Assembly: GCA_030247915.1 (NCBI GenBank)
Contig: JAPDRQ010000009.1
Coordinates: 62,001 to 126,000 of the forward strand
Direction: 5' to 3'
Origin: Neophaeococcomyces mojaviensis
Taxonomy: Eukaryota; Ascomycota; Eurotiomycetes; Chaetothyriales
DNA length: 64,000 nucleotides
Part shown: positions 33,322-44,457 of the stretch, in pieces
How the letters are laid out: each line of letters opens with the position of its first letter
Numbering within the stretch: position 1 is the stretch's first letter
Program-made: the position numbers and the translations under genes
Notes under the pieces: generated by a model
Database searches by the model: none
Seen by the model: the letters and a program-made list of their open reading frames with translations, nothing else
What the model was told of the DNA's origin: nothing

Positions 33322-36241
33322 CTACATCCCATAAGCCCCTCGACTCCGTACCATGCTTCTGCCCATACTGCCTTGGTGGTAACTATTTCGGCTCGGCCCA
33401 ATATCAATGAGACTCATCTCAGCTGCGAGTGCATCGTCATAATGCTGTTGCGACTGTTGCTGACGCACTCGCGGTGGTGGATGGCTTGGCGAATTCTCGT
33501 ACCCATAGTCATATTGGCTGTCGTATGGGCTCTGCTCATGTGATGGTGAATAAGCGTGGTGTGAGTGTTCTTTAGTGGGTGTAGTATCATACGCAGGTTC
33601 AATCGCTCGTTGTGGAGACGGTCGATTATATGAGGCCCTGCGAGGTTGGTAGCTGTTGCCTACTGGCACTTGGTACTCGGAAAGAGGTGGGCGAGTGAGA
33701 TGATCGGGTACACGGTTGTCGAATGAGGGCCGGCGAGGCTCAGCAGGTCGCTGTTGATACTGCGGCACCTCGTCGAAGTGTACATGGTGTGGAGGGCCGA
33801 CAAGGGCCGGCGAGGATGCAGCTGCTGGAAAGTTCCTACTGAAGGTCTGTGGTGAACCATATGGCTGGTTTGGCAGGGGCCGAGTGGGCATTGACTTTTG
33901 CAGTTTATTGCGACCACCAGCGCTGACCGGTGTCTGCACTGCTGGTGAATTCGTTAGCGCTGGAGTGATGGGTGAGGAGGCGGAATGGTTGTGACGAATG
34001 ACGATCGGAGAAGCTCTTGCCCCCCGGGGCTTGTTCGTATCGTTCTTTGAACGGATGTGAATGACGTGCTCTGGCTTTTTGTTTTTACGCTCAGGTTCCG
34101 GAGCCCACGTGTCGGATGGAAGGTGATCAGAAGGATCAATTTCTCGACCGTCATTCCCGATGATCGGTCCAAGATCTCGTATCTTTTCGACTTCTCTCAT
34201 TCTTTGAGCCTCCTTAGCTTGCGCAGGCGTTTGGAATATTGTGTTCTCGTTGGTAACGGGGCTTTGGGCCGGATTTAGCACATCATAACAATCAGGGCCG
34301 AAAGGCAATGCGCTGAGTCTTTTCGGCTGATCCCCGACAGCTTTCCGCGCAAGGGCAGGCTGAAGGTCAGGACTTGGACCTGGACTTGGCGGTGCATCTT
34401 GCACAGTGGGCTGGCGTGATTGATCGAAGCCTGACGGGCGGCTTTCTATAAGCATCATGGACTGAGGCTCTTCTAACATCTGTTCTCCGAGGCTTTGCTG
34501 TCCAAAACTTGGATGTCGGATCTCGTATGAATTTCGCCGTCTCTGTGGCGTTGGTCTTTGAACTTGTGGCTGAGACTGTGGTGGATATTGCTGTGAGCCC
34601 GGCAGGTATGGCTGGGTGTCGTATGTCTGTCTCCGACCGTATAGCTGTAGCTGCTGCTCGGATATTTCATGTTGTTGTGGCTGTAGCGCCTCGTACATGC
34701 TATGTCTCTGGAGCGTCTGCTGGCTTTCCCATTCATCCTGGACACGACCATCATAGTCATCTTCGATCAATTGCAACGGGCTCCTTTCGCTGACTGAGGA
34801 TCGCTTTGGAGCAACTCGGAGAGGCTGTGGGGTGTATGCCGATGGCGGATACTCGTTTCTCTGTTTGCGTGGTGGTGTATCTCTGTGCTTCGGAGGCAAT
34901 GGTGGAGCAGCAACGGCGTGCTCAGCTGGGTATGGTTGGATGTCATGATGGCTCATGGACTGTCGTAGTGGGCTATCTCGGTAGCCCGAAGCGTAAGCTC
35001 CTTCGAAATCGGGGCCTTGGTGAGGATGATACCGCTGAAGCTGGCTGTCGGAGTTCACTGAAGGAGGCGTTGGCCGAGCAAAGGGCGATGAATGTTGTGG
35101 GGTGACTGGCTCAGAGTGCATGTGCACACTTTGAGGCCTATGATCTTGCCAGTTCTCTCTTGAATCAGGGTAAGGGGATGGGACCATGTGTGACTCAGGC
35201 TGGTAGACGTCTAGCTCATATCCTGTTTTCAGATAGGCACCGTCAAAATCGCGAGAATCTGGTTGATACTCTTGATATTGTTGACCTGGTGGATACTGCT
35301 GAGGCTGTTGCGGTAGCTCCGGAGGCAGTGAGTGTGTGTACTGTTGTTGGGGTTGTTGATAGTGTTGATCCTGGTAGGTAGCGCCCGTCTGGCCGTGGCG
35401 TTCATCGTAGGGCTGCTCCTGTGTTGGTTCAGGATGCGGGCTTGCCGATGCACCTCGAAGTCGTCGAGCCACCGGGGCGTGGACTTGTGGCTGTTCTTCA
35501 GAAGGTTCCTTCGGCGGCCGCTGCGGCGCGAGAGGCTCTGCTTGTGGCACGCTCTGAGGTGTTGGAGAAGCAGCTGCAGCTGCAGCAGCAGCAGCAGGAC
35601 TCACAGGTAATGGTCTCCTCATTATTTCCCTGGGTCCTAACGAGCGTTGAGCTGGTAAAGAGATGTCACTCGATGAGTTTGTGGGGGTAATTTGTTGTTT
35701 CTCTTTGGTCCTTCTCTTCTCCTGCGGTTTCTCTCGTGTATCATAGAACGTAAGCTCCGTTCGTACTTCGCCAGCGTATTTGCCCTTGAATGTGAGCTGC
35801 TGCCAGAGATCAGCTTGGCCGCCTCCAAGCTTGACGACGTCGGTGAGATCTATCCATGCCTCCCCGATGAGGTCGGTCTTCTTGTCATCATTGAACACAG
35901 ATACCTTCAACTTGTAGTAGTCGGGTGAGTCGTGGACAATAAATCGGAGTTCTTGATCCCTATGGCATATGTTAGATCGCACGATATCACGTCAGAGTGA
36001 TTCCTACTTACCATTTCGGTGTCTGTCCTCCTCGTCGATCTGTATCTGTCTTCTTCGCTTCCTTGGCTAATCTCATAGCACAGTATGGGTCTTGTTTGCC
36101 GATTGTCTTTCGATTTGGCAGGTTCTTCGCTCGGTCGACGACAGCGACAAGCGTACCGATTTCTGGACCGTCAAGGGTCAGGTCTGAGTAGATGCCAGCA
36201 GCATGGCCAACATGTGCCCGCTTCGACTTGAGAATCGCCAT
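33322..36241 (-). CDS. fic1: C2-domain ingression protein, Fic1/Inn1-like
   Basis: Exons 36241-36012 and 35959-33322, joined over a 52-nt intron (GTAAGT...CATAG) that splits Trp77 (GGQTPKW/DQELRFIV); 955 aa. Residues about 15-150 form one C2 domain (GTLVAVVDRAKNLPNRKTIG, KQDPYCAMRL, FIVHDSPDYYKLKVSVFND, LIGEAWIDLTDVV) with the layout of fungal Fic1/Inn1. The remaining 800 residues are disordered: Pro/Gln-rich with many PxxP motifs, a nine-residue Ala run at about 199-207 and polyQ-like patches. Inn1 and Fic1 act at the actomyosin ring, where the C2 domain supports membrane ingression and the PxxP tail binds SH3 proteins such as Cyk3 and Cdc15; the same role here is inferred. The start ATG (MAILKSKRAHVGHAAGIYSD) was chosen because the C2 core follows directly. 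Confidence 0.88.
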
Positions 36242-36991
36242 GATGAAGATTTCCCGTAGGGTGTTGACGCGATTAAGACTCGTCGCAGCTTCAACGTTAA
36301 CGGCTTCGGAAGTCGAGGTCGAGTATAACAGGTAGCGAAGGGGAGTCGAGGAGGCTCGACACACAACCTCTCAGAGTCGCGGTGAATGAAGGTCAGTTGC
36401 ACACTTGTTAATCATCTGGAGGATTGCTCAACACAACCACCCAACGAAGGACTGTACTACTATCTCAGAGAGCTAAGAGACAAGTTGCATGTTAGAAAGA
36501 AGCGAAGGTGATATGAGTTAGAATGGTTTTGGATTGCGCTGCATGTTGGTATGTGCAAGTGCCAGCCATCGACATTTAGGCTTTAGATGCAGGACAGAGG
36601 CTGGGAACCTGCATCCACCGCAAATGGACAGTGAAACACGCACCACATTATCGGCTCTACCTGCAGGGATAAACCAAGGGCAAGTCCATTCTCCATACCC
36701 TTCACTTGCAAGGTTTGACCGTGGACTGCGCACATACTTGTTGTTTTCTTGGAGATGGCCCTGTGTTTTGATGATGTCAAATCCAAAATGAGCCCCATTC
36801 CCGCCAAGCAAATTTAGACGCGTCGCCCGCTTCATTCGTGTCGTCGCGTCTCAAGAATCTGATTGGTGCCCGACAGAATGCTTGAATCACGCTAACTCCG
36901 CCTCCTTGGCCTGTTCTTGAGGCTTGTCTGTTCCTCTTTATGAAGCTGTGCACACTGAGAAAACGACACAAACACGACGTGTTTATGATAT
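36242..36991. other. intergenic, divergent promoter region
   Basis: Shared 5' region of the Fic1-like gene and the DUF3253 gene. No supported coding sequence. Confidence 0.55.
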
Positions 36992-37288
36992 ATGGAGGAC
37001 ACCATGATGGATTTGACCATCGCCAAAGCTCATCTTGAGCGGCTTTTGGATAAACGGGCTCATCCAAAAACAATGTGTCCGTCCGAAGCTGCAAGAGCGT
37101 TGACGGGAGACGATCTGGAAGAAAGTGGCGCAAGCAATTGGCGAGAGCTTATGCAACCTCTACGCCAGCTAGTCTTCGAGATGCGGGACGCGGGAGAGGT
37201 TGAAATTCTACAAAAGGGTGTTGTTTTGCCCTTACATCAGACCTTGGAGGAGACAACCGGACCCATCCGGCTACGCAGACCTCACTGA
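36992..37288 (+). CDS. DUF3253 domain protein, 98 aa
   Basis: Small intronless gene from the ATG at 36992. The sequence shows the DUF3253 pattern: KTMCPSEAARALTGDD, then NWRELMQPLRQLVFEMRDAG, VEILQKG and a terminal GPIRLRRP. The domain spans nearly the whole protein and is common as a stand-alone small protein in bacteria and fungi; its fold is winged-helix-like but its function is unknown. The length is typical. It lies head to head with the Fic1-like gene and 311 bp before UTP15 on the same strand. Confidence 0.85.
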   Translation: MEDTMMDLTIAKAHLERLLDKRAHPKTMCPSEAARALTGDDLEESGASNWRELMQPLRQLVFEMRDAGEVEILQKGVVLPLHQTLEETTGPIRLRRPH

Positions 37289-37599
37289 TAAGAAATCTTG
37301 TCCATCACCATTTTTGGGTGCTGCGAAGCTGTAAGCAAAATCTTACCCTTTTTCGGTGACTACATTACACTGAACTTGCGAGGAAAACGCAAGTAGTGAT
37401 ACCTGAGGCAGTAATATCTGGACTTACAATGATCTAACTATTTCTGGAATAGCTTTTCCAAATCTTATCGATAAGCCAGCCTCCCAAAAGTTTTCGGTCT
37501 TTGAAGTCGATCACGAATGAAACGTTCAGCTCGTACATAAATTACAACAACTCGATTGCGACCCTGAAGCAACAGCCGAACGTGCGATACAAAACAGCC
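37289..37599. other. intergenic, UTP15 promoter/leader
   Basis: 311-bp gap. The frame is open in phase just upstream of the UTP15 ATG from 37501, but without an ATG. Confidence 0.5.
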
Positions 37600-39216
37600 A
37601 TGGCGGCTGAAGTACAGCCTGTTGCGCAGGTCAAACTTCCAGCGCGGCCATTGTCGCTGTCGCCTGAACAAGTCTATTGGCGCAGTTTCAAAACGCCAGT
37701 CAAGCACGCCTCCCCAACCAAGCATGGCATAACACACATATCACAACCAACTCCCTCTCAGTCAGGACTGAACAACCCCTCGGATTACTTTGTAGTCTCG
37801 ACCGGCGCCCGGATACAGCTCTATTCCACGAAGACACGAAAACTGGTGAAGACAATTACGAGATTTGATGATATCGCATACAGTGGCGAGTTGCGATACG
37901 ACGGTCGAGTCCTTGTTGCAGGCGATGAGACAGGGACGATCCAGGCATTTGATGTAAATTCAAGAGCTATCCTCAAGACATGGAAGGAACAGAAGCAACC
38001 CGTTCATGTGACGAAATGGAACCCAAGAGACACAACCTCGCTCATGAGTTGTGGTGATGATGCAACTGTAAGGCTGTGGGATCTGCCCACTGACAACTCT
38101 GTCGCCACTTTTAGAGGGCACCACGACTACGTCCGGAGTGGTGGTTTCTTGCCAGGTCAAAATAGCAATATACTGGTCTCAGGAAGCTATGATCAAACAA
38201 TTCGATTATGGGATGCACGAACACCACAAGCTGCGGTGATGACATTTCAGCACTCTGCACCAGTCGAGGATGTCCTCAGTATGCCGTCCGGCACCACTCT
38301 GCTGGCCTCGGCCGAGAATCAGGTTGCGGTGCTCGATATCGTCGCCGGCAAAGCTCTACACATGATCAAGAACCATCAAAAGACAGTTGCGTCGTTATGC
38401 TTAGCTTCTCAGGGTTCCCGGCTGGTAACAGGAGGTCTTGATGGACATATGAAAGTCTTCGAAACGACTGGCTGGAATGTGGTAGCAGCTTCCAAATATC
38501 CTGCGCCCATTCTGAGTTTGCGGGTCATCACTGCCGGCCAAGCAAGAGAGGACAAGCATGTCGTGGTTGGCATGTCTGATGGGAATCTGAGCATTAAGAC
38601 ACATTTATCCGGCGAGCAGAAAGTACGAGAACGAGAGCGTCAGAAAGAGATGGAGGCACTTTTGGCGGGAAGGATCGAAGAGCATGACCGAAAAGTGGCA
38701 AAGCTTGCCAAGCAGAGAGGTGCAGGATGGGAGAGACGATTTCGTGGCCGCGACTACAATGGCGAAAGTGCCGACATCATTATTGAGGGAAATATGCGAT
38801 CGAAAACCGACAAGAAGATGAAGCCTTGGGATAAAGCGATGCATGCGACAAGATATGCCGAGTCTCTGGATCTTGCAATGGCAAGTAAACAGCGACCTAT
38901 CGTGCTTTCTGTCCTTACCGAGCTGCGATACAGGAGTGCTTTAAGAGCTGCACTTGAGAACAGAGACGAGAAAACACTCCAGCCAATCTTGCGATGGGCA
39001 TTTGACAATATCTCCACAACACAATATGCACCAATCTGTGTACAAATTTCCATGATCATGATGGACCTTTATTCGAAACATGTCGGCTCAAGCCAGATAA
39101 TACTCAATCTCGTCAACAAACTACATGACAGAGTGCAAGAAGAGGTGGGAAGATCACAGCAAGCAATCATGACTAAAGGAATGCTTGAGCTCCTGATACC
39201 TGAAATAGGAGGGTGA
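37600..39216 (+). CDS. UTP15: U3 snoRNP / t-UTP subunit UTP15, WD40 protein
   Basis: A 538-residue intronless gene starting at the ATG in context GCCATGG. The N-terminus has QVYWRSFKTPV, typical of Utp15. WD40 repeats occupy about 70-350 (for example VRLWDLPTDNSVATFRGHHD and LVSGSYDQTIRLWDARTPQ). The C-terminal UTP15_C domain is at about 385-530 (KPWDKAMHATRYAESLDLAM, then LTELRYRSALRAALENRDE). Utp15 belongs to the t-UTP subcomplex of the small-subunit processome in the nucleolus and is needed for pre-18S processing and rDNA transcription. The motifs leave little doubt. Confidence 0.95.
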   Translation: MAAEVQPVAQVKLPARPLSLSPEQVYWRSFKTPVKHASPTKHGITHISQPTPSQSGLNNPSDYFVVSTGARIQLYSTKTRKLVKTITRFDDIAYSGELRYDGRVLVAGDETGTIQAFDVNSRAILKTWKEQKQPVHVTKWNPRDTTSLMSCGDDATVRLWDLPTDNSVATFRGHHDYVRSGGFLPGQNSNILVSGSYDQTIRLWDARTPQAAVMTFQHSAPVEDVLSMPSGTTLLASAENQVAVLDIVAGKALHMIKNHQKTVASLCLASQGSRLVTGGLDGHMKVFETTGWNVVAASKYPAPILSLRVITAGQAREDKHVVVGMSDGNLSIKTHLSGEQKVRERERQKEMEALLAGRIEEHDRKVAKLAKQRGAGWERRFRGRDYNGESADIIIEGNMRSKTDKKMKPWDKAMHATRYAESLDLAMASKQRPIVLSVLTELRYRSALRAALENRDEKTLQPILRWAFDNISTTQYAPICVQISMIMMDLYSKHVGSSQIILNLVNKLHDRVQEEVGRSQQAIMTKGMLELLIPEIGG

Positions 39217-41444
39217 CGGATCGCCAGCTCTGTTAACGTGTGTTCAAAATCGAGCAATTTTGCAAGTCGATAACACTCGATTGCCAACCAAAACATGACA
39301 ACAAAGCTCAACACACGAGCAAAGTGTGTTCACTGTATGACAGCTATCAGACGGAGGCAAGAGCCGCGATGCTTGTGGCTGCCTCTCCTGGTGCATCCTT
39401 GTCAAAAGTTTTGATCCAGAGCATCACTTTCCAACGTCTAATCGCCAGCACGATCATTTTCCTTGCTCAGCATGTGCCGTGGGTCCAATTATAGCGCGAC
39501 TGTGCCACTGCTGGAGTCGAATTTAGTGCATGCAGGACGGTTTTCTTGGCAACACGGGACCCCTGGGTTACCGCGCCAAGAGTACCCCATTTGCCAAGCC
39601 TGCTTGTCCTACAGCGGGGAAGGAAACTAGGACGTAATATGAGCTAAAATGCAGCACATTCTCATTGGAGTGCCCTTGGTTCAGCTTCAACGTTCTAGCC
39701 TTTGATTCCTCCACGAAATCACAATCGGTCTCCGAAAAATCAACGCGGATTAAGTTAAGATCAATATGGGTTCTGCCAGTTGAGGACTTCTTCGGCGATG
39801 GGACAAAATTTACTTTATCATATTGTCGGAGCAAGATGGTCAAAAATTCGCGACCTCTGAATCTGTTCGGTACTAGCTTCGCGCAATTTTTCCTTGGCAT
39901 TTACTACGCCCTCTTGATTTGGATTAAAGTGCAGCTTGCTGAAAACCGCTTGTCAATCTTAGCCCGACTGGGAAGAGACTTTGATTGTCTTTCCTTTCCA
40001 GGCGGAGTCGAGACGTGAATGGAAAGCGGCATATCCAAAAACTCCTGTCCTGGTCGTAGAACCCACCCCTGGTACCTTTCAACGAAGATGCTAGTTCGGT
40101 TCTAGAGGTTCACGACGAACCGCATGCCTGGTGCGCATGACGCCGGATATCATACTCGTCCAATTGCCACTTCTCTCTACTACAAAATACTAAACTATGT
40201 TTCTCAGGTGCGCACAGATGCCTGCGCCTTTCGACCATGCTTCAAACATACGTATTATGTCGTTCCTGCCGTCCTTGGCATGTTAATTGATGTCCAAATC
40301 TCTACAGCCCTTCAGCGGTATACATCTGCAACTTCGAATCCATGTGTAAGATTTTCATCTAGGTGCCCAAAACAGCCATTTCATATCTTATGCCAACCTA
40401 TCACGACCTAAGCCAACACGCTGATCACTACAATGGCTCCTTTCACTGTTCTTACGCGGCAATAAAGCCTCAATGCCAGGCCAAGCATACTTGATGACAA
40501 AAGTTTCGTAGGTCTGATACATCGAGCATGAATTCTTGCATGTAGCTGAACCTCGCCGCATCGGTTAAACGGTCGAGAGAAAATCAACGACATCGAATCT
40601 TGGCATACAATTCCACTATTCCGGCTCTTCAACGGTGTGTATGTTCCCATCAGCTCTCCTCCATGGATGCTTAACAAACCTTGGCAGAAGGAAGTCTCTG
40701 AAACACCACCAACCACTCTGTGCTGGGCATCTTTATACTTTGGGATTATTGTTACCAGAATTACTCAGGCCAACTTTCAGAGACTCAGCCCTCGATGGTT
40801 ATACCTAGCCCTTTCGCTGCAAGCAACGCTATCGCTGGGCAGCTGAGCTGAGCAATTATGACACAAAAAGCGCGTCGAATCACTAGTGTCAATGCGCTCA
40901 GGGAACTACGCATGCCGCACTTTCTATCATGTTAGCAACTGGACCTATACAAAAATAACTCCTTCAGCTCTCCAGACAGCTTCAGCCCTATCAGGTCATT
41001 GCGTAAGCGAAGAAGACTGCCATTGCATGGGAGTCAGTGGATCACTTGGTAAGTTCAAAAGGCTACTCAGCGTTAGTCTGGACGTGCCCACTTCCAAGAG
41101 TTTTTGCGTCTTTCAGCAAGTAAAGAGTCTACAGGTCTTTCGCCCATTGAGCTTGGGCAATTGCTAGAGCTCCCTAACCGGACACAAGGAAAGCAAAGTC
41201 ATCTGGGCGATGAGTCAAGGGTATAAAGCTGGACATCATTCACCACCCCCTCCGACTGTATAGTTCTCATCTTAATCAAGATCCAGTCATTCTACGACAT
41301 ATCTTGCTGCCAAAATTCTGTTCTTCACCTGCGTTCAACTTCGTTGTTCACCTTCATCTTCATTACCAATCCCACCAGGTTATTGTCCCTCAGCCTCACC
41401 TTACTGATTATTATTGATCACTTCACCAACAAACAATCGTTATC
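39217..41444. other. 2.2-kb spacer before the accessory island
   Basis: No supported gene. Opposed frames of about 110 codons at 39568-40018 overlap each other on both strands without domains or good starts. A candidate TATA element (41222-41227) belongs to the next gene. Confidence 0.45.
41222..41227 (+). promoter_or_regulatory. candidate TATA box of the secreted repeat protein gene
   Basis: TATAAA at 41222-41227, followed by a C/T-rich stretch, about 220 bp before the ATG at 41445. Position and context fit a fungal core promoter with a long leader. No experimental support. Confidence 0.4.
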
Positions 41445-42290
41445 ATGCATTTCAGAAACATTATCTTCCTTGCCCTTGTGGCTCTTGGTGCCGCTGCACC
41501 GGCAGCAAATCCTGATAAGCGCGGCCTCATGGGTAAGCCACATTGTATGCTTTCGGTTCATCATGTTTTAATATAGGTTACCACATCCCCGTTGACTCCG
41601 TAAACACCTGTAAACCAGGGCAGACTTGCACCCTTACATCTCATCATTCCGCTGCCTGCGGATGTATATGAAGATCATCTAGCTAACGTGTCTGCTTGGT
41701 CAGAAACACGAGATGCCGGCTTAGCCCCGGTCGGGCGCGAGGCGTTTTCTCTTTACCCTCGCAACATGATTGTTAGAGGTGACGATGAGAAGAAGAAGCA
41801 CGATGACGATGAGAAGAAGAAGCACGATGACGACGAGAAGAAGAAGCACGATGACGACGAGAAGAAGAAACATGACGACGACGAGAAGAAGAAGCACGAT
41901 GATGACAAAAAGAAACACGACGACGATGAGAAGAAGAAGCATGATGACGAGAAGAAAAAGCACGATGACGACGAGAAGAAGAAGCACGATGACGACGAGA
42001 AGAAGAAGCACGATGACGACGAGAAGAAGAAGCACGATGACGACGAGAAGAAGAAGCACGATGACGAGAAGAAGAAGCATGATGACGAGAAGAAGAAACA
42101 CGACGACGATGAGAAGAAGAAGCACGATGATGACAAGAAGAAACACGATGACGATGAGAAGAAGAAGCATGACAACGATGAGAAGAAAAAGCACGATGAT
42201 GAGAAGAAGAAGTACGACGAAGACAAAAAGAAGCATGATGAAGAGAGGAAGAAGAAGGAAGAGGAGGACAAGAAGAAGTGGGGCCATTGA
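41445..42290 (+). CDS. secreted protein with Cys-rich segment and Lys/Asp octapeptide repeats
   Basis: Proposed exons 41445-41532, 41577-41663 and 41713-42290 (250 aa). A signal peptide (MHFRNIIFLALVALGAAAPA) is followed by a Kex2-type DKR. Exon 2 gives a short segment with four Cys (NTCKPGQTC, AACGC). Exon 3 encodes GREAFSLYPRNMIVRG and then about 20 units of KKKHDDDE with minor length variants, ending DKKKWGH. Intron 1 is 44 nt (GTAAGC...ATATAG). Intron 2 starts at GTATAT (41664) with branch CTAAC; two AGs are possible. The nearer CAG (41703) yields an immediate TAA, and the AG at 41712, 9 nt on, keeps the frame open; without splicing a TGA follows at 41669-41671. So the gene makes either a 58-60 residue secreted Cys peptide or the long repeat protein. 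Function unknown; an effector or wall/ion-binding role is speculation. Confidence 0.6.
41784..42270 (+). repeat. 24-bp-class coding minisatellite (KKKHDDDE units)
   Basis: About 20 tandem units of 21 or 24 bp with core AAGAAGAAGCACGATGACGA. Units vary by GAT/GAC, AAG/AAA and loss of whole codons only, so the frame is preserved throughout. Because every unit is a multiple of three, other frames on both strands are also open here; those are shadows. Confidence 0.9.
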
Positions 42291-43120
42291 ATCTAAGCCT
42301 CGTCTCGCATTCATCATGATAAAAGAGTTGTAATCCCAAGGCAATCCTTGGCTCCAATGGTTTGGTGGAAATGGTAGCAAAAGTCTTTTATGAAGCTTAA
42401 AGGACTTGACTGACCGTCTTTTTATGAACGTAATAATACTTTGGAGACCGCCCTCTGATCATGGCAGGTAGCCAGTTAATCAAAACATTCATTCTTAAGT
42501 TCATTTTACGATGCTTTTCATTGGTGCATACCCAAGAACATTGTCCTCACCTACTTTTGGTTGCCCATAAGCACCTCTAGTTAGTTCTAGCTCGAACAAT
42601 TTCCTCGGATGGTCGTTACGCCATGCTTCGGCTTCCTCCTTGTCAGAGCAATGCGTTCCCTTTCCACGACATAATGCCGGAAGTATTGCCCACACCGCTC
42701 TTTGCGACTTGATGTTTCGAAAGTCGTTGCTTCAGGCTCACGTCGCACCAGTATAGGCATAATGTGTGTATAGCACCGCTTTCTGTCCTCGTTGCTGATG
42801 TTGTGCTGTGGTGAGAGACAGGCTTAGATTGGAGATGGACTTCGGACGCCACTGAACATGGTGCCCATAAAAAACAGACGATTACCACGAACAGAACCTG
42901 AGAGTGTAGTTTCAGTGTAAGCAAGAGCACCATCAGCACCCGGACCAACTCAGCGCTAGAGACGTAGATATTGTAAGAGACAAGAGAAAAATTCTTTTGT
43001 ACCTTGACACCATAAGAGGTTATTCAACAAGGTGGAAGTACATCATGCTTGCATAATATTTTCCTGTCTGCTGACTAGCACGTTGCTGGTTTGGTACTTC
43101 AATGAAACAAGATCCAGAAG
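42291..43120. other. intergenic with a possible broken small secreted protein gene
   Basis: See the minus-strand candidate at 42501-42948. Otherwise nothing supported. Confidence 0.4.
42501..42948 (-). pseudogene. possible frame-broken small secreted protein
   Basis: An upstream minus frame (42948-42643) begins with a hydrophobic leader (MVLLLTLKLHSQ, then FVVIVCFLWAPCSVAS), and a downstream frame (42695-42501) carries LCRGKGTHCSDKEEAEAWRN and VLGYAPMKSIVK. Together they would make a small Cys-bearing secreted protein, but the frames differ and the only GT-AG pair that fits the phase is about 34 nt apart, shorter than other introns here. Either a frameshifted gene or chance. Confidence 0.3.
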
Positions 43121-44230
43121 TCATTTCGTAGCTTTTGGTGCCCGACCAATGAACGATAGATTCATATCTGGTGGAGCCAGTCTTTTCTTGCCCTTTAACT
43201 CTCGCTCCTCTCCCTTCACCATAAATCGAGATATGCGACTTGCCCAAAGCTGCCTGCAGCCTTCACTGCGTAACACCACTTTCCAATTCCTGTCTGGCGT
43301 ATCCTCGTACGGGAAGTTATGGATGGGAAGTGGTATAACTGCTTCCGTTGCACGAATGAGGTCTTCTGGTGCTTTCCAGGCAACAAGTTGGGATGTATGA
43401 GGCGATGCCCGGCAGTCAGAAACCACGGTACATGCTTTGCAATCAGATACCGCTATTCGCCCTTCTCGGATTCGATCCCAACTCTCCTTGGGCATTGCCC
43501 ATATCGTCACTCTGATGGACAGAAAATAATCCTGGGGTTCGATCACGAAATATCGAATAGGACGCCCGACCGCACAGGTAAGACTGTTCGTCAACTCGAG
43601 AAATGGCATGAGGTTACCAAACAGCATTGCTTCAATAGGTATCTTGGGTTTAGCTCTTGGCGTGAACGTACGCTCATTCGGCAACTCGAAGCGAATGCTT
43701 GTGAAGTGCACCGCAAGTTCAGGGTATAACTTCCATGTTTGAAGCAATTGTCGAAAATCTGCCCCAACATTAGGAGCATAACTTCGGTCAAAATGCAGGT
43801 GATAGGAATCATCATCCTCGCAGTACACGCATTTTCCTTCTGCTTGGGGCCATGTGAGGGCCATGTGACGGAGGTTTTGGAGGCGGTGGGGTGGTGTGAA
43901 AGAGAGGTACTTGTTCGCAAAGTCGAGAGGACTGGTGAAGACGAATTTGTGGTAGGAGGCAAATATGGGGAAATACTCATTGTGAATCTGCTGGCAAACA
44001 AGACTTAGTGGGAGATGGCAGCCTGGACGCCGGCATCGGCTGTACTGTTCCTCTGTCTGTAAAGATGCCAATTTGGAGGAAGCAGCTTGTTCTACAAGTT
44101 GCGTCGGAGGAATCTGAGCAACATCAGCCCAAACGAGGGCAGGTGGAGTCGGGTACGGTGGACGGTAGCAGTAATGATAAGTGAGTTCTCGGATTTCGAG
44201 AGGTAAGTCCAGGAACGTAACAGAGGCGGA
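43121..44230 (-). pseudogene. F-box/2EXR-like gene body, 5' end severed by transposon
   Basis: Minus-strand frame open from the transposon border at 44230 to the stop at 43121 (369 residues). It begins SASVTFLDLPLEIRELTYHY, the F-box/2EXR-type motif of fungal proteins that normally lies within the first 20 residues, and contains LPLSLVCQQIHNEYFPIFAS and RLQNLRHMALTWPQ. There is no in-frame ATG before the motif: the frame runs straight out of the transposon TIR. The missing start (ATG ATG GCG plus the target-site bases) lies on the minus strand at 47356-47341, beyond the element. Precise removal of the element would give a 372-residue intronless protein. The family is thought to act as a substrate adaptor or is of unknown function. 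The present copy should be non-functional unless a cryptic start is used. Confidence 0.85.
44224..44230. repeat. target site duplication, left copy
   Basis: AGGCGGA directly before the left TIR; identical to 47341-47347 after the right TIR. An 8-bp reading is possible if the terminal TIR base is assigned differently. Confidence 0.85.
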
Positions 44231-44457
44231 CGGGATTGACTCTGGACTGCCCCTGTGCGCCTGCCCCTGCCGCCATCACGTGATGAAAATCGCAGAAGAC
44301 CCCGCGTTTCTTCGTGCCACCAAAATTTGGTGAGGCGAAGAAATGCACAGTCTCTCTGAGTTTCAATTGCAATAATCAATGTAATAATCAATGTTTGAAG
44401 CCGAAAGTTGACGCGGTTTGTGTGTGTATAGCAAATATCGTGGTGTCAGTAGTTTTG
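44231..44457 (+). repeat. left terminal inverted repeat
   Basis: Reverse complement of 47114-47340, with about one mismatch seen by eye (near the outer end, T versus C). Contains CACGTGATG and normal GC content, unlike the interior. Confidence 0.92.

Noticed and set aside
39568..40018. Opposed frames of about 110 codons on both strands
   Set aside because: They overlap each other, have no recognisable features and no supporting splice or start context.
41721..42380. Long open frames on both strands over the KKKHDDDE repeat (Leu/Val-rich, Ser/Phe-rich and Arg/Met-rich)
   Set aside because: They result from a repeat unit that is a multiple of three; only the forward KKKHDDDE frame connects to a signal peptide.
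44092..44391. Minus-strand frames running from the left TIR toward the F-box/2EXR-like gene (for example from an ATG GCG GCA GGG in the TIR)
   Set aside because: They are in other frames than the gene body, and the same sequence recurs in the right TIR, so they belong to the transposon and not to an alternative first exon.
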